From Burkholderiaceae bacterium (GTDB lineage: Bacteria > Pseudomonadota > Gammaproteobacteria > Burkholderiales > Burkholderiaceae_C), in NCBI GenBank assembly GCA_014879655.1, contig JACSRS010000068.1:1-35281 (forward strand): a stretch of 35,281 nt of DNA, given 5' to 3'. The position numbers and the translations under genes were made by a program. Below are positions 1-8,479 of this stretch, in pieces. Under the pieces are notes generated by a model. The model was given only the letters and a program-made list of their open reading frames with translations, made no database searches and was not told the origin of the DNA. Numbering within the stretch: position 1 is the stretch's first letter; the number at the start of each line of letters is the position of its first letter.

Positions 1-63
1 GGATTCGAACTCGCGACCCCTTGCACCCCATGCAAGTGCGCTACCAGGCTGCGCTACACGCCG
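1..63 (-). tRNA. tRNA-Pro (anticodon GGG), 3' end cut by window edge
   Basis: Read on the minus strand, the sequence starts CGGCGTG at position 63 and continues with a D-arm (GCGC AGCCTGGTA GCGC). The anticodon stem is CTTGC/GCAAG around the loop ATGGGGT, giving anticodon GGG at 29-27, followed by a T-arm containing GTTCGAAT. The first base C1 and the D-arm match bacterial tRNA-Pro. The last bases of the T-arm, the 3' acceptor strand and any CCA lie outside the window. It is the last element of the thrS-to-MerR block and is on the same strand, so it may be co-transcribed or have its own promoter. Confidence 0.95.
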
Positions 64-89
64 ACAAGCTTGGAATTATAGCCTGTCGC

Positions 90-539
90 TCAGTGCGAAA
101 CCGACAGCAGATCGCGTATTTCAAACAGTTCACGCCGCAAAGTGCCCAATCGCGCGCCTGCTAAAATTTCCGGGTGCGTGTCTGCGGTACCGGTGAACGT
201 GGACAACGGGATGTCATCGGTCTCGATCACTTCGACGCCGTCCAGCAGCACTTCACCGGCGGCGCGGCGGTCGCGCTCGTGCTGTACGAGTTCCTGCAGT
301 TTGTTTCTTGCACCGCTGATGGTGAAGCCCTGTTCGTAGAGCAGGTCACGGATGCGCCGGATCATCAGCACTTCATGATGCTGGTAGTAGCGCCGGTTAC
401 CGCGGCGCTTCATCGGGCGCAGCTGCGTGAATTCCTGTTCCCAATAGCGCAGGACATGCGGCTTGACCCCACACAAATCACCCACTTCACCGATTGTGAA
501 GTAGCGTTTGGCCGGGATCGCGGGGAGATTTTTCTCCAT
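90..539 (-). CDS. MerR-family transcriptional regulator (149 aa)
   Basis: This is a small DNA-binding regulator of the MerR superfamily. The N-terminal winged helix-turn-helix covers about residues 13-80: YFTIGEVGDLCGV is the recognition HTH, and VLRYWEQEF plus RGNRRYY form the wing region typical of the family. The C-terminal part is short and has no cysteine cluster, so it is not a classical metal sensor. I chose the ATG at 539 because the HTH follows at the usual distance; a longer frame upstream adds residues without family character. The gene lies just downstream of ihfA on the same strand and upstream of tRNA-Pro, a neighbourhood often seen in betaproteobacteria. Its target and effector are unknown. 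Confidence 0.9.
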   Translation of the reverse strand: MEKNLPAIPAKRYFTIGEVGDLCGVKPHVLRYWEQEFTQLRPMKRRGNRRYYQHHEVLMIRRIRDLLYEQGFTISGARNKLQELVQHERDRRAAGEVLLDGVEVIETDDIPLSTFTGTADTHPEILAGARLGTLRRELFEIRDLLSVSH

Positions 540-625
540 TGGAATCAATGTCCTGCAAGTGAAGCGTGAGAGGTTACTCCAACTTGCCCGGCGCCGCAAA
601 GGCGTTCGGTGATGCCGATGCGAAA

Positions 626-967
626 TTAGTCGATTTCTTGGCCTTCTGCAGCACTACCGTGCTGAATTTGATCTTTCAGCTTGTGGCTGGAATGAAAAAC
701 GGCTACGCGACGCGCCTCGATCGGAATCGCCTCGCCCGTGCGCGGATTGCGGCCCGGCCGCGGTGCCTTGGTACGGATCTGGAAATTGCCAAAGCCAGAA
801 ATCCGGACATCTTCACCCTCGACCAGCCGGTTGGCGATCAGGTCAAAAAAGGCGTCGATCATATCCTTGGACTCCCGCTTGTTCAAACCGATCTGTTCGA
901 ACAGCAGGTCCGCCAGCTGCGCCTTGGTCAGGGCGGGAGTCTCCAGGCTGTCTACGGATAGGTCCAT
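626..967 (-). CDS. ihfA: Integration host factor subunit alpha
   Basis: This is the alpha subunit of the heterodimeric nucleoid protein IHF, which bends DNA sharply and helps recombination, replication and sigma54 transcription. The 113-aa product has the DNABII fold. N-terminal helices start at ALTKAQLADLLFEQIGL (12-28), GFGNFQIR (58-65) leads into the beta-arm, and the arm tip PRPGRNPRTGE (69-79) contains the proline that intercalates into DNA. The C-terminal tail is slightly longer than in E. coli. The ATG at 967 is preceded by AGGA at about 7 nt; a GTG directly upstream is in frame but less likely. Position immediately after pheT is the conserved location of ihfA, which separates it from hupB and ihfB. 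Confidence 0.97.
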   Translation of the reverse strand: MDLSVDSLETPALTKAQLADLLFEQIGLNKRESKDMIDAFFDLIANRLVEGEDVRISGFGNFQIRTKAPRPGRNPRTGEAIPIEARRVAVFHSSHKLKDQIQHGSAAEGQEID

Positions 968-1015
968 CACTGCTTCCTGCGGGATGTTGGAATAATTTCC
1001 GTCTTTGCCGGATTA

Positions 1016-3463
1016 TCAGGCCCGCAGCCGCGCGCCAAGCTGCTGGCTCAGGGAAGAAACCAGTCCGCCCATGACCGCGTCAATTTCCGCGTCGGTCAGC
1101 GTGGCTTCGTCACGGTTCAGCATGAATCGAACCGCGAGACTCTTCTCGCCAGCTGAAACTGCATGAGTCTGCGCCTCCAGCCGTTCTTCGTTCGGATCCA
1201 CTCGCGGACGATAGATATCAAACAGTACCGCGTCGCGCAACAAGCCGTTGGTTGGCGAGCGCCAGATCGCATGCATCAACTGGCTGTGAGTCACAGTCTG
1301 CGGGACCACCAGCGCGAGGTCCCGCTCGACCTGCTGATGGCGGGCCACGCGAGCGAACGAAGGTACCGTCCGCTCAAGCACCGCGTCGAGATCCAGTTCG
1401 AACATCACCGGCGACTGCGCCAGCCCCCATGCCTGCCGCCAGCGGGGATGCAGTTCCCCGACATGACCCACTTCGCGCCCGTCCAGCAAGACCCGGGCAC
1501 AACGTCCGGGGTGCATGGCCGGATGCAAGGCCGGCTCGAATTCGGCCTTGCGCGGCGCAAGCAGTGTTTCGAGATCGCCCTTGATGTCGAAAAAATCGAC
1601 GTTGGCGCGTTTGTCACCATCCCAGCGCAGTGGATGCAGGCCACCAACGGCCATGCAGGCCACCCGCATGGGCTGGTGGAACCCTTGCACCGTGGTGTCG
1701 GAATCCGCAATCGATTCATCGCGAAGAAACACCCGACCGATCTCAAAAACCCTCACGCGGCTTGCCTTGCGATCGAGATTGAAGTTGACCACGTTCAGCA
1801 ACGAGCCCAGCAGACTGCTGCGCATCACAGCCATCTGGCTGGCAATCGGATTCAGCAACCGTACCGGCGCTGCGTTCCCAGCCAGATCACGCTCCCAGCC
1901 TTCTTCGACAAAGCTGAAATTGATGGTTTCCTGGTAGCCTTGCGCTGCCAGCATCCGCCGGACCGTGAACGGCCCTCGGACGCATTCACGGTTGATCCTC
2001 GGGGTGATCGGCGCCAGCGGCGGCGTGGTCGGCAGCTTCTCGTAGCCCACCATCCGCGCAACCTCTTCAATCAGGTCTTCTTCGATTTGCAGGTCGAAGC
2101 GCCATGACGGGGGCTGCACCGTGATCACGCCGTCAGACTCTTTCACATCCAGACCGAGGCCGCGCAAAGCACCAGCGCATTGCGCCTGAGTGAGTGGCAT
2201 GCCAAGGACTTTTTGCGCCCGCGCCACCCGCATCGACACCGGTTTGGACACCGGCATATTGGTCTGCAGATCGTCAACCGGGCCGGCTTCGCCGCCGCAG
2301 ATTTCAAGAATCAGCTGGGTGATGCGTTCGACGTGTTCGACGGTCTGGCAGGGATCGACGCCCCGCTCGAACCGATGTCCCGCGTCGGTCGAGAAATTGA
2401 ACCGGCGCGAGCGCCCGGCAATCGCTTTGGGCCACCAGAATGCCGCCTCGACGAACACGTTGCTCGTTTCATCGGAGACCGCAGTCGCAGCACCACCCAT
2501 GATGCCGGCAAGCGATTCAACTTGCGCCTCGTCAGCAATGACACCGACCGATGCGTCAACTTCAACCGTGTTGCCATTGAGCAATTCGAGTTTTTCGCCC
2601 GGCTGCCCCCAACGTACCGACAGGCTGCCACGGATCTTGTCCAGATCAAAAATGTGCGACGGTCGGCCCAGTTCGAACATCACGTAGTTGGAGATGTCGA
2701 CCAGCGGGCTGACGCTGCGCTGCCCACAACGCGCAAGGCGATCCACCATCCATCGCGGCGTGGCCGCGCGGGTGTTGACGCCTCGTACGATGCGACCCGA
2801 AAAGCGCCCACACAGGTCGGGCGCAAGCACTTTCACTGGCAAGCGGGCCGCATGGCGAACCTCGACCGGCGCGAACGCGGGCATCACCAGTGGCGCGCCG
2901 GTGAGCGCTGAGACCTCCCGTGCAATGCCGAACACGCTGAGGCAGTGCGCCAGGTTGGGGGTCAGCTTCAGGGTGAAAAGCGTATCGTCCAGTTTCAGGT
3001 AGTCACGCAGGTTGACGCCAACCGGCGCGTCATTCGGCAGTTCCAGCAAGCCGCCATGGTCGTCAGAAAGCTTGAGCTCACTGGACGAGCACAACATGCC
3101 TTCGCTGTCCACACCGCGCAGTTTGCCTTTGCGAATGACGAGAAACTTGCCATCGGCAGCCGGTGGCAGTTCGGCGCCAACCCGCGCGCACGGCACGCGA
3201 ATACCCGCCCGAGCGTTCGGTGCTCCACAGACGATGTTCAGGGTTTCAGCCTGCCCGACATTGACCTGACAAACCTGCAACCGGTCGGCATCCGGATGCG
3301 GCGCCACGGAAACGATTTCACCGACCACCACGCCGGTAAATGGTGGAGCGGCCGGCGCCAATTCTTCAACCTCCAGACCGGCCATGGTCAGGGTGTCGGC
3401 GAGTTGCGCTGTCGTCAGCGGTGGATCACAGAAGGCGCGCAGCCAGGATTCGGGAAATTGCAT
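1016..3463 (-). CDS. pheT: Phenylalanyl-tRNA synthetase beta subunit
   Basis: This is the large subunit of the cytoplasmic alpha2beta2 PheRS, which charges tRNA-Phe. The 815-aa product has the usual length. Visible parts in order: an N-terminal segment MQFPESWLRAF, the OB-fold tRNA-binding domain (about 40-150, with VGEIVSVAPHPDADRL and CGAPNARAGIRV), the B3/B4 editing region (about 210-400, with FVEAAFWWPKAIAGRSR), the B5 DNA-binding-like domain (about 405-480), the catalytic-like core, and a C-terminal FDX-ACB anticodon-binding domain (last ~95 residues, from SFARVARHQQVERDLALVV). It follows pheS after 66 nt in the same orientation, as in most bacteria. No frameshift or missing block was seen. 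Confidence 0.98.
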   Translation of the reverse strand: MQFPESWLRAFCDPPLTTAQLADTLTMAGLEVEELAPAAPPFTGVVVGEIVSVAPHPDADRLQVCQVNVGQAETLNIVCGAPNARAGIRVPCARVGAELPPAADGKFLVIRKGKLRGVDSEGMLCSSSELKLSDDHGGLLELPNDAPVGVNLRDYLKLDDTLFTLKLTPNLAHCLSVFGIAREVSALTGAPLVMPAFAPVEVRHAARLPVKVLAPDLCGRFSGRIVRGVNTRAATPRWMVDRLARCGQRSVSPLVDISNYVMFELGRPSHIFDLDKIRGSLSVRWGQPGEKLELLNGNTVEVDASVGVIADEAQVESLAGIMGGAATAVSDETSNVFVEAAFWWPKAIAGRSRRFNFSTDAGHRFERGVDPCQTVEHVERITQLILEICGGEAGPVDDLQTNMPVSKPVSMRVARAQKVLGMPLTQAQCAGALRGLGLDVKESDGVITVQPPSWRFDLQIEEDLIEEVARMVGYEKLPTTPPLAPITPRINRECVRGPFTVRRMLAAQGYQETINFSFVEEGWERDLAGNAAPVRLLNPIASQMAVMRSSLLGSLLNVVNFNLDRKASRVRVFEIGRVFLRDESIADSDTTVQGFHQPMRVACMAVGGLHPLRWDGDKRANVDFFDIKGDLETLLAPRKAEFEPALHPAMHPGRCARVLLDGREVGHVGELHPRWRQAWGLAQSPVMFELDLDAVLERTVPSFARVARHQQVERDLALVVPQTVTHSQLMHAIWRSPTNGLLRDAVLFDIYRPRVDPNEERLEAQTHAVSAGEKSLAVRFMLNRDEATLTDAEIDAVMGGLVSSLSQQLGARLRA

Positions 3464-3529
3464 GATCGATCCAGATACGAGAAGGGACGACGGGCGACTA
3501 CAGACCAGAAAGTGCCGGTGGGCGGCCGC

Positions 3530-4582
3530 TCAATGAAACTGGCGCAGGAAGCGCAGGTCGCCATCAAAAAACAGTCGCAGGTCATCGACGCCATAGCGCA
3601 ACATGGTCAGCCGGTCGGGGCCCATGCCAAATGCGAAACCGATGAAGCGCTCGGGGTCCAGCCCCATGTTGCGCACCACGTTCGGATGCACCTGGCCGGA
3701 GCCTGCGACTTCGAGCCAGCGCCCCGCCAGCGGGCCGGTTGCAAACTGAATGTCAATTTCAGCACTGGGTTCGGTGAACGGAAAGAAACTGGGCCGAAAC
3801 CGCAAGGCCAGATCGTCCGACTCAAAAAAAGCCCGGCAAAACCCGGTGAAGATGACCTTGAGGTCCTTGAAGCTGACGTTTTCGCCGATCCAAAGGCCCT
3901 CGCACTGATGGAACATTGGCGAATGCGTGGCGTCGCTGTCAACCCGATAGGTGCGTCCCGGCGCGATCACACGAATCTCCGGCATGCCCTGCCCGGCGTC
4001 CAGGCTCGCGCGGTGGCGCTTGACGTGCTGGACCGCGTGGCGGATCTGCATCGGGCTTGTGTGGGTGCGCAGGAGGTGCGGCGCGGAATCGTCACCCGCT
4101 TCGACATAGAAAGTGTCGTGCATGGAGCGCGCGGGATGATCTTCCGGCGTGTTCAGTGCAGTGAAATTGAACCAGTCCGTCTCGATTTCCGGTCCCTCGG
4201 CAACGTCAAAACCCATGGAGCCGAACAGGCGCTCAATGCGCTCCAGTGTCAGGGATACCGGATGGAGGCCGCCCTGCCCGACCGATCGTCCCGGCAAGGT
4301 GACGTCCAGCGCCTCGGCCTCCAGTTGCCGCTGCAGTTCGGCTTCCGCCAGTTCACTGCGGCGCGCCTGCAGGGCTGCTTCGACAGCCTGCTTGGCCAGA
4401 TTGATGGCCGCACCTTGCGACTTTTTCTCTTCGACGCTGAGCGCCGACAGCCCCTTCATCAGCGAAGTCAGACGTCCGGCTTTGCCCAGGTACAGGGCTT
4501 TGGCATTTTCCAGCTCGACCGGGTTGACCGCAGAGCCAAACCGAGCACGCGCTTCATCGATCAGCGAATCCAACTCGTTCAT
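3530..4582 (-). CDS. pheS: Phenylalanyl-tRNA synthetase alpha subunit
   Basis: This is the catalytic alpha subunit of PheRS (350 aa). The N-terminal coiled-coil runs about residues 1-90 and binds tRNA. Class II motifs follow: [12 protein letters not shown], the motif 2 region ([19 protein letters not shown]) and motif 3 near the C-terminus ([22 protein letters not shown]). I chose the ATG at 4582 ([16 protein letters not shown]), which matches the family's usual N-terminus. The frame stays open upstream to 4903, but that part runs through the rplT-pheS gap and into rplT. The 140-nt gap to rplT holds a terminator-like hairpin, so pheST may be attenuated or differently expressed from the ribosomal-protein genes. 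Confidence 0.98.
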   Translation of the reverse strand: MNELDSLIDEARARFGSAVNPVELENAKALYLGKAGRLTSLMKGLSALSVEEKKSQGAAINLAKQAVEAALQARRSELAEAELQRQLEAEALDVTLPGRSVGQGGLHPVSLTLERIERLFGSMGFDVAEGPEIETDWFNFTALNTPEDHPARSMHDTFYVEAGDDSAPHLLRTHTSPMQIRHAVQHVKRHRASLDAGQGMPEIRVIAPGRTYRVDSDATHSPMFHQCEGLWIGENVSFKDLKVIFTGFCRAFFESDDLALRFRPSFFPFTEPSAEIDIQFATGPLAGRWLEVAGSGQVHPNVVRNMGLDPERFIGFAFGMGPDRLTMLRYGVDDLRLFFDGDLRFLRQFH

Positions 4583-4629
4583 ATCGCATCGGGTCCAGGA
4601 AATCCGGTCCGGATCAACCGGCAAACCGG

Positions 4630-4653
4630 AAAAAAAACAAGGGTCAGACCCTT
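4630..4653 (-). terminator. Rho-independent-type hairpin between rplT and pheS
   Basis: On the minus strand AAGGGT-CTG-ACCCTT is followed after one G by eight T (positions 4637-4630). This is a 6-bp stem with a 3-nt loop and a strong U tract, about 70 nt past the rplT stop and 48 nt before the pheS start. It could terminate a fraction of rplT transcripts or act as an attenuator for pheST. The short stem makes full termination doubtful. Confidence 0.5.
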
Positions 4654-4703
4654 CGTACCGCGTCGCCACACCAAGGTGCGACGACGGATCCAGGCTCTGA
4701 CCC
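4639..4703. repeat. Compound inverted repeat (REP-like) between pheS and rplT
   Basis: Outer arms GGGTCAGA (4641-4648) and TCTGACCC (4696-4703) are exact inverted copies. They enclose an imperfect hairpin with arms near CGTCGCCACACC and GGTGCGACGACG (about 4661-4684). The inner outer-arm copy is also part of the perfect palindrome AAGGGTC-A-GACCCTT, so two mutually exclusive foldings exist. The architecture is like the REP/BIME-type elements mobilised by RAYT transposases, in which GGGTCAGA-type ends are common; that assignment is from general knowledge, not a search. Confidence 0.5.
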
Positions 4704-4722
4704 CTCAGGCGAGGCTGAACAA

Positions 4723-5082
4723 TCAGGCTGCCAGGCGGGCTTTCACCTGTTCGACGATGCCGGCGAAAGCCGCCGCGTCGTGAATGGCAATATCGGAAAG
4801 CACCTTGCGGTCGATTTCGATACCCGACTTCTTGAGTCCGTTGGCAAACTGACTGTACGTCATGCCGCACTGACGGGCGGCCGCGTTGATACGGGCGATC
4901 CACAACTGGCGGAATACGCGCTTCTTGGTACGGCGATCACGGTAGGCATATTGCCCGGCCTTCATCACCGCTTCTTTGGCGACGCGGAAGACGTTACCGC
5001 GACGACCGCGGAAACCTTTTGCAAGGGCGAGGACTTTTTTGTGGCGGGCGCGAGCCGTTACACCACGTTTGACGCGAGGCAT
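4723..5082 (-). CDS. rplT: 50S ribosomal protein L20
   Basis: L20 is an early-assembly protein of the 50S subunit that binds 23S rRNA. In E. coli it also represses translation of rpmI-rplT. The 119-aa product starts [18 protein letters not shown] and has the arginine/lysine-rich N-terminal extension followed by the globular domain ([24 protein letters not shown]). Length and sequence are typical. The ATG at 5082 has GGAG a few bases upstream. It lies 26 nt after rpmI in the infC-rpmI-rplT ribosomal operon. Confidence 0.98.
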   Translation of the reverse strand: MPRVKRGVTARARHKKVLALAKGFRGRRGNVFRVAKEAVMKAGQYAYRDRRTKKRVFRQLWIARINAAARQCGMTYSQFANGLKKSGIEIDRKVLSDIAIHDAAAFAGIVEQVKARLAA

Positions 5083-5108
5083 GCGATTACTCCTTGTTCG
5101 TCGTGAAT

Positions 5109-5312
5109 TTAAATGCCGCGGCCAGGCATCATCTGTGCCATGGAAACCATATTGGTCTCATGCACGCTGATGGCGCCCCGCAGATGGCGCTTGTTCTTGG
5201 TGGTCTTCTTCGTCAGGATGTGACGCTTGAAGGCTTGACCGCGCTTGACGGTGCCACCGGGACGAACGCGAAAGCGCTTTTTCGCGCTGCTCTTGGTCTT
5301 CATTTTGGGCAT
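5109..5312 (-). CDS. rpmI: 50S ribosomal protein L35
   Basis: L35 is a small basic protein of the large ribosomal subunit. The 67-aa product starts [20 protein letters not shown] and contains the conserved [18 protein letters not shown] segment. I chose the ATG at 5312 because a strong Shine-Dalgarno AAAAGGAGC lies just upstream and the protein then has its standard length; the frame remains open upstream through the whole infC-rpmI gap, but that part has no family similarity. It sits between infC and rplT, as in most bacteria, and is probably translationally coupled to rplT. Confidence 0.97.
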   Translation of the reverse strand: MPKMKTKSSAKKRFRVRPGGTVKRGQAFKRHILTKKTTKNKRHLRGAISVHETNMVSMAQMMPGRGI

Positions 5313-5507
5313 TTGAATGCTCCTTTTCATTGTGCTCGTGAGGCGTCTGCAAACGATCTGCAGCCTTGATGGCCCCGAGCCACTTGTGCCACGACGGAAT
5401 ACCGCCACGGCCAACTGCGAAAGCTTTTCACCTTCACAGTCCCCGGCAGGCAAAAGCCTGACGGTCTGCCGGACAAGCCTCGCGGCACGCCGGCAAATTC
5501 TGTTCAC
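5313..5507 (-). promoter_or_regulatory. infC-rpmI intergenic leader with alternative hairpins
   Basis: This 195-nt gap is long for a ribosomal operon. On the minus strand CAGGC-TTTT-GCCTG (5460-5447) is a perfect hairpin. A second pairing, CCGGCAG (5443-5449) with CTGCCGG (5466-5472), uses part of the same arm. No T run follows, so it is not an intrinsic terminator. In E. coli the corresponding region upstream of rpmI is the L20 translational operator; a similar role here is inference. Confidence 0.35.
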
Positions 5508-6101
5508 TTACGCCGGCGCAGCCTGATTGGCTTCAGCCGCCGGCTTGGCAGCGCTCTTGCGCTTGCCAGGCGCAATCATCATGATCATCTGCCGCCCTTC
5601 CAGTTTGGGGAATTGCTCAACGATGATCTGATCGGCCAACTCGTCACGAATTCGGTTCAGCAGCGCAAGCCCCAGTTCCTGGTGCGTGATTTCACGTCCG
5701 CGAAACCGCAAGGTGATCTTGCACTTGTCGCCATCGGCGAGGAAGCGCCGGATGTTGCGCATCTTGATGTTGTAGTCGCCGTCATCGGTTCCGGGCCGGA
5801 ACTTGACTTCCTTGATCTCAATCACCGTCTGCTTGGCTTTTGCCTCGGCAGCGCGCTTTTGCTCCTGGTACTTGAATTTGCCGTAGTCCATCAGCCGGCA
5901 AACCGGCGGTGAGGCTGTGGCAGCGATCTCGACCAGATCCACATCAAGCTCCCCGGCCATGCGCAGGGCGTCTTGCAGACTGACAATGCCGAGGGCCTCG
6001 TTCTCCGGTCCGGTCAACCGGACTTCGGGGGCCATGATTTCACGGTTCAAGCGGTGTTTGCGCTCTTCGCGGTGACGACGATCACGAAATTCTGTAGCGA
6101 T
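5508..6101 (-). CDS. infC: Translation initiation factor IF-3, predicted ATC start
   Basis: IF-3 binds the 30S subunit, prevents premature 50S joining and rejects non-canonical start codons. Both domains are present: the N-terminal domain with [24 protein letters not shown] and the C-terminal domain with [25 protein letters not shown] and [11 protein letters not shown]. The tail is Ala/Lys rich. The first ATG in frame cuts into the conserved N-terminus. Reading upstream, the frame gives [21 protein letters not shown], beginning at an ATC codon at 6101-6099 with AAGGA 8 nt before it. This gives 197 aa and the usual IF-3 N-terminus. AUU/AUC/AUA starts are the known basis of infC autoregulation. 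A TTG at 6050 is the next best but less likely start. Confidence 0.93.
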   Translation of the reverse strand: MATEFRDRRHREERKHRLNREIMAPEVRLTGPENEALGIVSLQDALRMAGELDVDLVEIAATASPPVCRLMDYGKFKYQEQKRAAEAKAKQTVIEIKEVKFRPGTDDGDYNIKMRNIRRFLADGDKCKITLRFRGREITHQELGLALLNRIRDELADQIIVEQFPKLEGRQMIMMIAPGKRKSAAKPAAEANQAAPA

Positions 6102-6120
6102 GACTCAAATCCTTATAACC

Positions 6121-6164
6121 AATAGCTACTGAAACAGTAGCAGAAAACAACCTTTTGACGCTGG
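6121..6164 (-). repeat. Dispersed repeat copy A (CCAGCGTC...GCTATT)
   Basis: On the minus strand CCAGCGTCAAAAGG begins at 6164 and the unit ends with GCTATT at 6121. Inside it CTACTG-TTT-CAGTAG forms a small hairpin. It fills the gap between the thrS stop and the infC Shine-Dalgarno. The same ends recur at about 12.9, 21.8, 28.6 and 32.2 kb. Confidence 0.6.
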
Positions 6165-6187
6165 CCAAAGTCTGATTCAAATGAAAA

Positions 6188-8119
6188 TCATGACTTGGAA
6201 GCGATGTCTGCCGCAATGCGTTGCACGAACGACTCGACCGACATTACGCCAAGGTCCTGGTTGCCACGGGCGCGCACTGCGACAGATTGCGAGGCCTTTT
6301 CCTTGTCACCGACGACCAGGATGTAAGGGGGCTTCTGAAGCGAATGCTCCCTTATTTTATACGTAATTTTTTCGTTCCGCAGATCCAGCACCACTCTAAG
6401 CCCTTGATTTTCAAGCGCTTTGGCAATTTCGCGACAGTAATCGGCCTGCGAGTCGGTGATATTGAGCACCACCACCTGCTCGGGCGCCAGCCAGGTGGGC
6501 AAGGCGCCCGCGTGCTGCTCAATCAGGATGCCGATAAAACGCTCCAGACTGCCGACGATCGCGCGATGCAGCATGATGGGCCGATGCCGCGCGCCGTCTT
6601 CCCCGACAAAATCAGCGTCCAGCCGCTCGGGCATGTTCGGATCCACTTGCATGGTGCCGCACTGCCACTGGCGACCGATGGCGTCCTTCAGCGTGTATTC
6701 GATCTTCGGGCCGTAGAAGGCGCCCTCGCCCGGCGACAGTTCGAAATCACAGCCTGAAGCTTGCAGACCCGCGGCCAGCGCCTGTTCGGCCTTGTCCCAG
6801 CTCTCCTCGGTGCCGATGCGCTTTTCCGGCCTCGTGGCCAGCTTGTAGATGATGTCGGTAAAGCCGAAATCTCGGTAGACCTTCTGCAGCAACGTGGTAA
6901 AAGCCACGCACTCGGCCTGTATCTGGTCTTCGGTGCAGAAGATGTGGCCGTCATCCTGGGTGAAGGCACGCACCCGCATGATCCCGTGCAAGCCCCCGGT
7001 GGGCTCGTTGCGGTGACAGTTGCCGAACTCGCCATAGCGCAGCGGCAGGTCGCGATAGCTCTTGATACCCTGTTTGTAGATCAGGATATGGCCCGGGCAG
7101 TTCATCGGCTTGAGCGCATAGTCGCGCTTTTCCGACTCGGTCGTGAACATGTTCTCTCGGTACTTGTCCCAGTGGCCGGTCTTTTCCCACAACGACGCGT
7201 CCAGAATCTGCGGACCCTTGACTTCCTTGTAGCCGTTGTCTCGGTAGACGCGGCGCATGTACTGCTCCACCTCCTGCCAGATGATCCAGCCCTTCGGGTG
7301 CCAGAACACGGTGCCAGGGGAATGTTCGTCGATATGGAACAGGTCGAGTTCGCGCCCGAGTTTGCGATGGTCGCGCTTTTCGGCCTCTTCCAGCATCGTC
7401 AGGTACTGCTGCAGATCGTCCTTCGTCGCCCATGCCGTGCCGTAAATGCGCTGCAGCATCTCGTTTCGATGGTCGCCGCGCCAGTAGGCGCCCGCAACCT
7501 TCATCAGCTTGAAGTGCCGGAGCTTGCCGGTGGACGGCACGTGAGGGCCCCGGCACAGGTCTTCGAACGCACCTTCCCGGTACAGTGAGACATCTTCGTT
7601 AGACGGGATGCTGGCGATGATCTCGGCCTTGTAATGTTCGCCCAGGCCCTTGAAATACGCGACGGCCTCGTCGCGCGGCAGCACGCGCCGCACGACCGGC
7701 TCGTCCTTCGCCGCCAGTTCGCCCATGCGCTTTTCGATCTGCGCCAGGTCTTCAGGCGTGAACGGCCGTTTGTAGGCAAAGTCGTAGAAAAAGCCGTTTT
7801 CAATCACCGGGCCGATCGTGACCTGGGCATCAGGGAACAGTTCCTTGACCGCATAGGCCAGCAGGTGGGCTGTCGAATGGCGGATGACTTCAAGTCCGTC
7901 CGCGTCCTTCGCCGTCACGATGGCCAGCGCTGCGTCCCGTTCAATGCGGAAACCGGTGTCGACCACCTTGGCTGCGGTCTCGGCGTCGCCCGAGAAGCTG
8001 ACTTTGCCGGCGAGTGCGGCTTTGGCGAGGCCGGCCCCGATGGACGCGGCGACATCGGCCACGGTCGGGGCCTGGGGGAATTCACGGCGGGAGCCGTCCG
8101 GGAGCGTGATCTGAATCAT
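6188..8119 (-). CDS. thrS: Threonyl-tRNA synthetase
   Basis: This enzyme charges tRNA-Thr and edits mis-charged serine in the cytoplasm. The 643-aa product has normal length. Domains in order: TGS (about 1-62), the editing domain with HSTAHLLA (81-88) and CRGPH (about 185-190), the class II catalytic core with MNCPGH (zinc-binding Cys, about 340), [13 protein letters not shown] (motif 2) and the motif 3 region [16 protein letters not shown], and the C-terminal anticodon-binding domain (about 540-643). The ATG at 8119 gives the standard [10 protein letters not shown] start. It is the first gene of the minus-strand translation block; its leader carries a strong hairpin. Confidence 0.98.
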   Translation of the reverse strand: MIQITLPDGSRREFPQAPTVADVAASIGAGLAKAALAGKVSFSGDAETAAKVVDTGFRIERDAALAIVTAKDADGLEVIRHSTAHLLAYAVKELFPDAQVTIGPVIENGFFYDFAYKRPFTPEDLAQIEKRMGELAAKDEPVVRRVLPRDEAVAYFKGLGEHYKAEIIASIPSNEDVSLYREGAFEDLCRGPHVPSTGKLRHFKLMKVAGAYWRGDHRNEMLQRIYGTAWATKDDLQQYLTMLEEAEKRDHRKLGRELDLFHIDEHSPGTVFWHPKGWIIWQEVEQYMRRVYRDNGYKEVKGPQILDASLWEKTGHWDKYRENMFTTESEKRDYALKPMNCPGHILIYKQGIKSYRDLPLRYGEFGNCHRNEPTGGLHGIMRVRAFTQDDGHIFCTEDQIQAECVAFTTLLQKVYRDFGFTDIIYKLATRPEKRIGTEESWDKAEQALAAGLQASGCDFELSPGEGAFYGPKIEYTLKDAIGRQWQCGTMQVDPNMPERLDADFVGEDGARHRPIMLHRAIVGSLERFIGILIEQHAGALPTWLAPEQVVVLNITDSQADYCREIAKALENQGLRVVLDLRNEKITYKIREHSLQKPPYILVVGDKEKASQSVAVRARGNQDLGVMSVESFVQRIAADIASKS

Positions 8120-8390
8120 GGCAATCAGCTAAGTGGAGGGAACAAAAGACAAAGCGCGGTAGAGGCCGCGCTTTTTTCTGGGGAACTGCAACCGGTACGC
8201 ACAAGGCGCGCGGTGGATCAGCCTTGTGACTCGGGAAGACGCAGTGAAGTCGTTCGCGGTGTCATAACCAGATGCCTTTCTCGCTCTTGTCAGTGGGTTT
8301 GTCTTTAGTGGATCGGTCGATTCTAACTTCTGCGAGGCATGGCCCATGCGGCGCGCACGGGTGCCGACCGAATGTCGCTCCGGGCTGCGC
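8120..8390. other. thrS upstream region (no gene seen)
   Basis: This stretch precedes thrS on the minus strand. It holds a strong hairpin near thrS, described separately, and a TAGAAT -10-like hexamer on the minus strand at 8325-8320 without a convincing -35. A minus-strand frame at 8129-8392 exists, but its product has no family character, no clear ribosome-binding site and overlaps the hairpin, so I do not call it a gene. No tRNA was found. Confidence 0.5.
8151..8177. promoter_or_regulatory. Hairpin with T/A tract in thrS leader
   Basis: Arms AAAGCGCGG (8151-8159) and CCGCGCTTT (8166-8174) make a 9-bp stem with a 6-nt loop. On the plus strand it is followed by a run ending in TTTTTT, like a Rho-independent terminator, but no plus-strand gene precedes it. 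On the minus strand it lies 32 nt upstream of thrS and is followed by GTCTTTTGTT, so it could end an upstream transcript or act as a leader attenuator. Confidence 0.45.
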
Positions 8391-8425
8391 AAAAGAAACG
8401 GCCGGCAGACTCGCGTCCGCCGGCC
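8391..8425 (-). terminator. Rho-independent terminator of aceA
   Basis: On the minus strand GGCCGGCGGAC (8425-8415) pairs with GTCTGCCGGCC (8410-8400) through 11 pairs including one G-U, around a GCGA tetraloop. The stem is followed by G TTT C TTTT. It lies about 55 nt past the aceA stop codon. Confidence 0.88.
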
Positions 8426-8479
8426 TTCGATGACGACTTCAGCGCCTGCCGGCCCCGCAGGACCAGCAGGCCTTGGCGA

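Noticed and set aside
2945-4783. Open plus-strand frame of 612 aa across pheT and pheS
   Set aside because: Fully antisense to two clear synthetase genes; no family character; arises from codon bias.
8179-8340. Possible tRNA upstream of thrS
   Set aside because: No T-arm GTTCGAnnC and no cloverleaf could be drawn.
8129-8392. 87-aa minus-strand frame upstream of thrS
   Set aside because: No family character or convincing ribosome-binding site; overlaps the leader hairpin and the aceA terminator.
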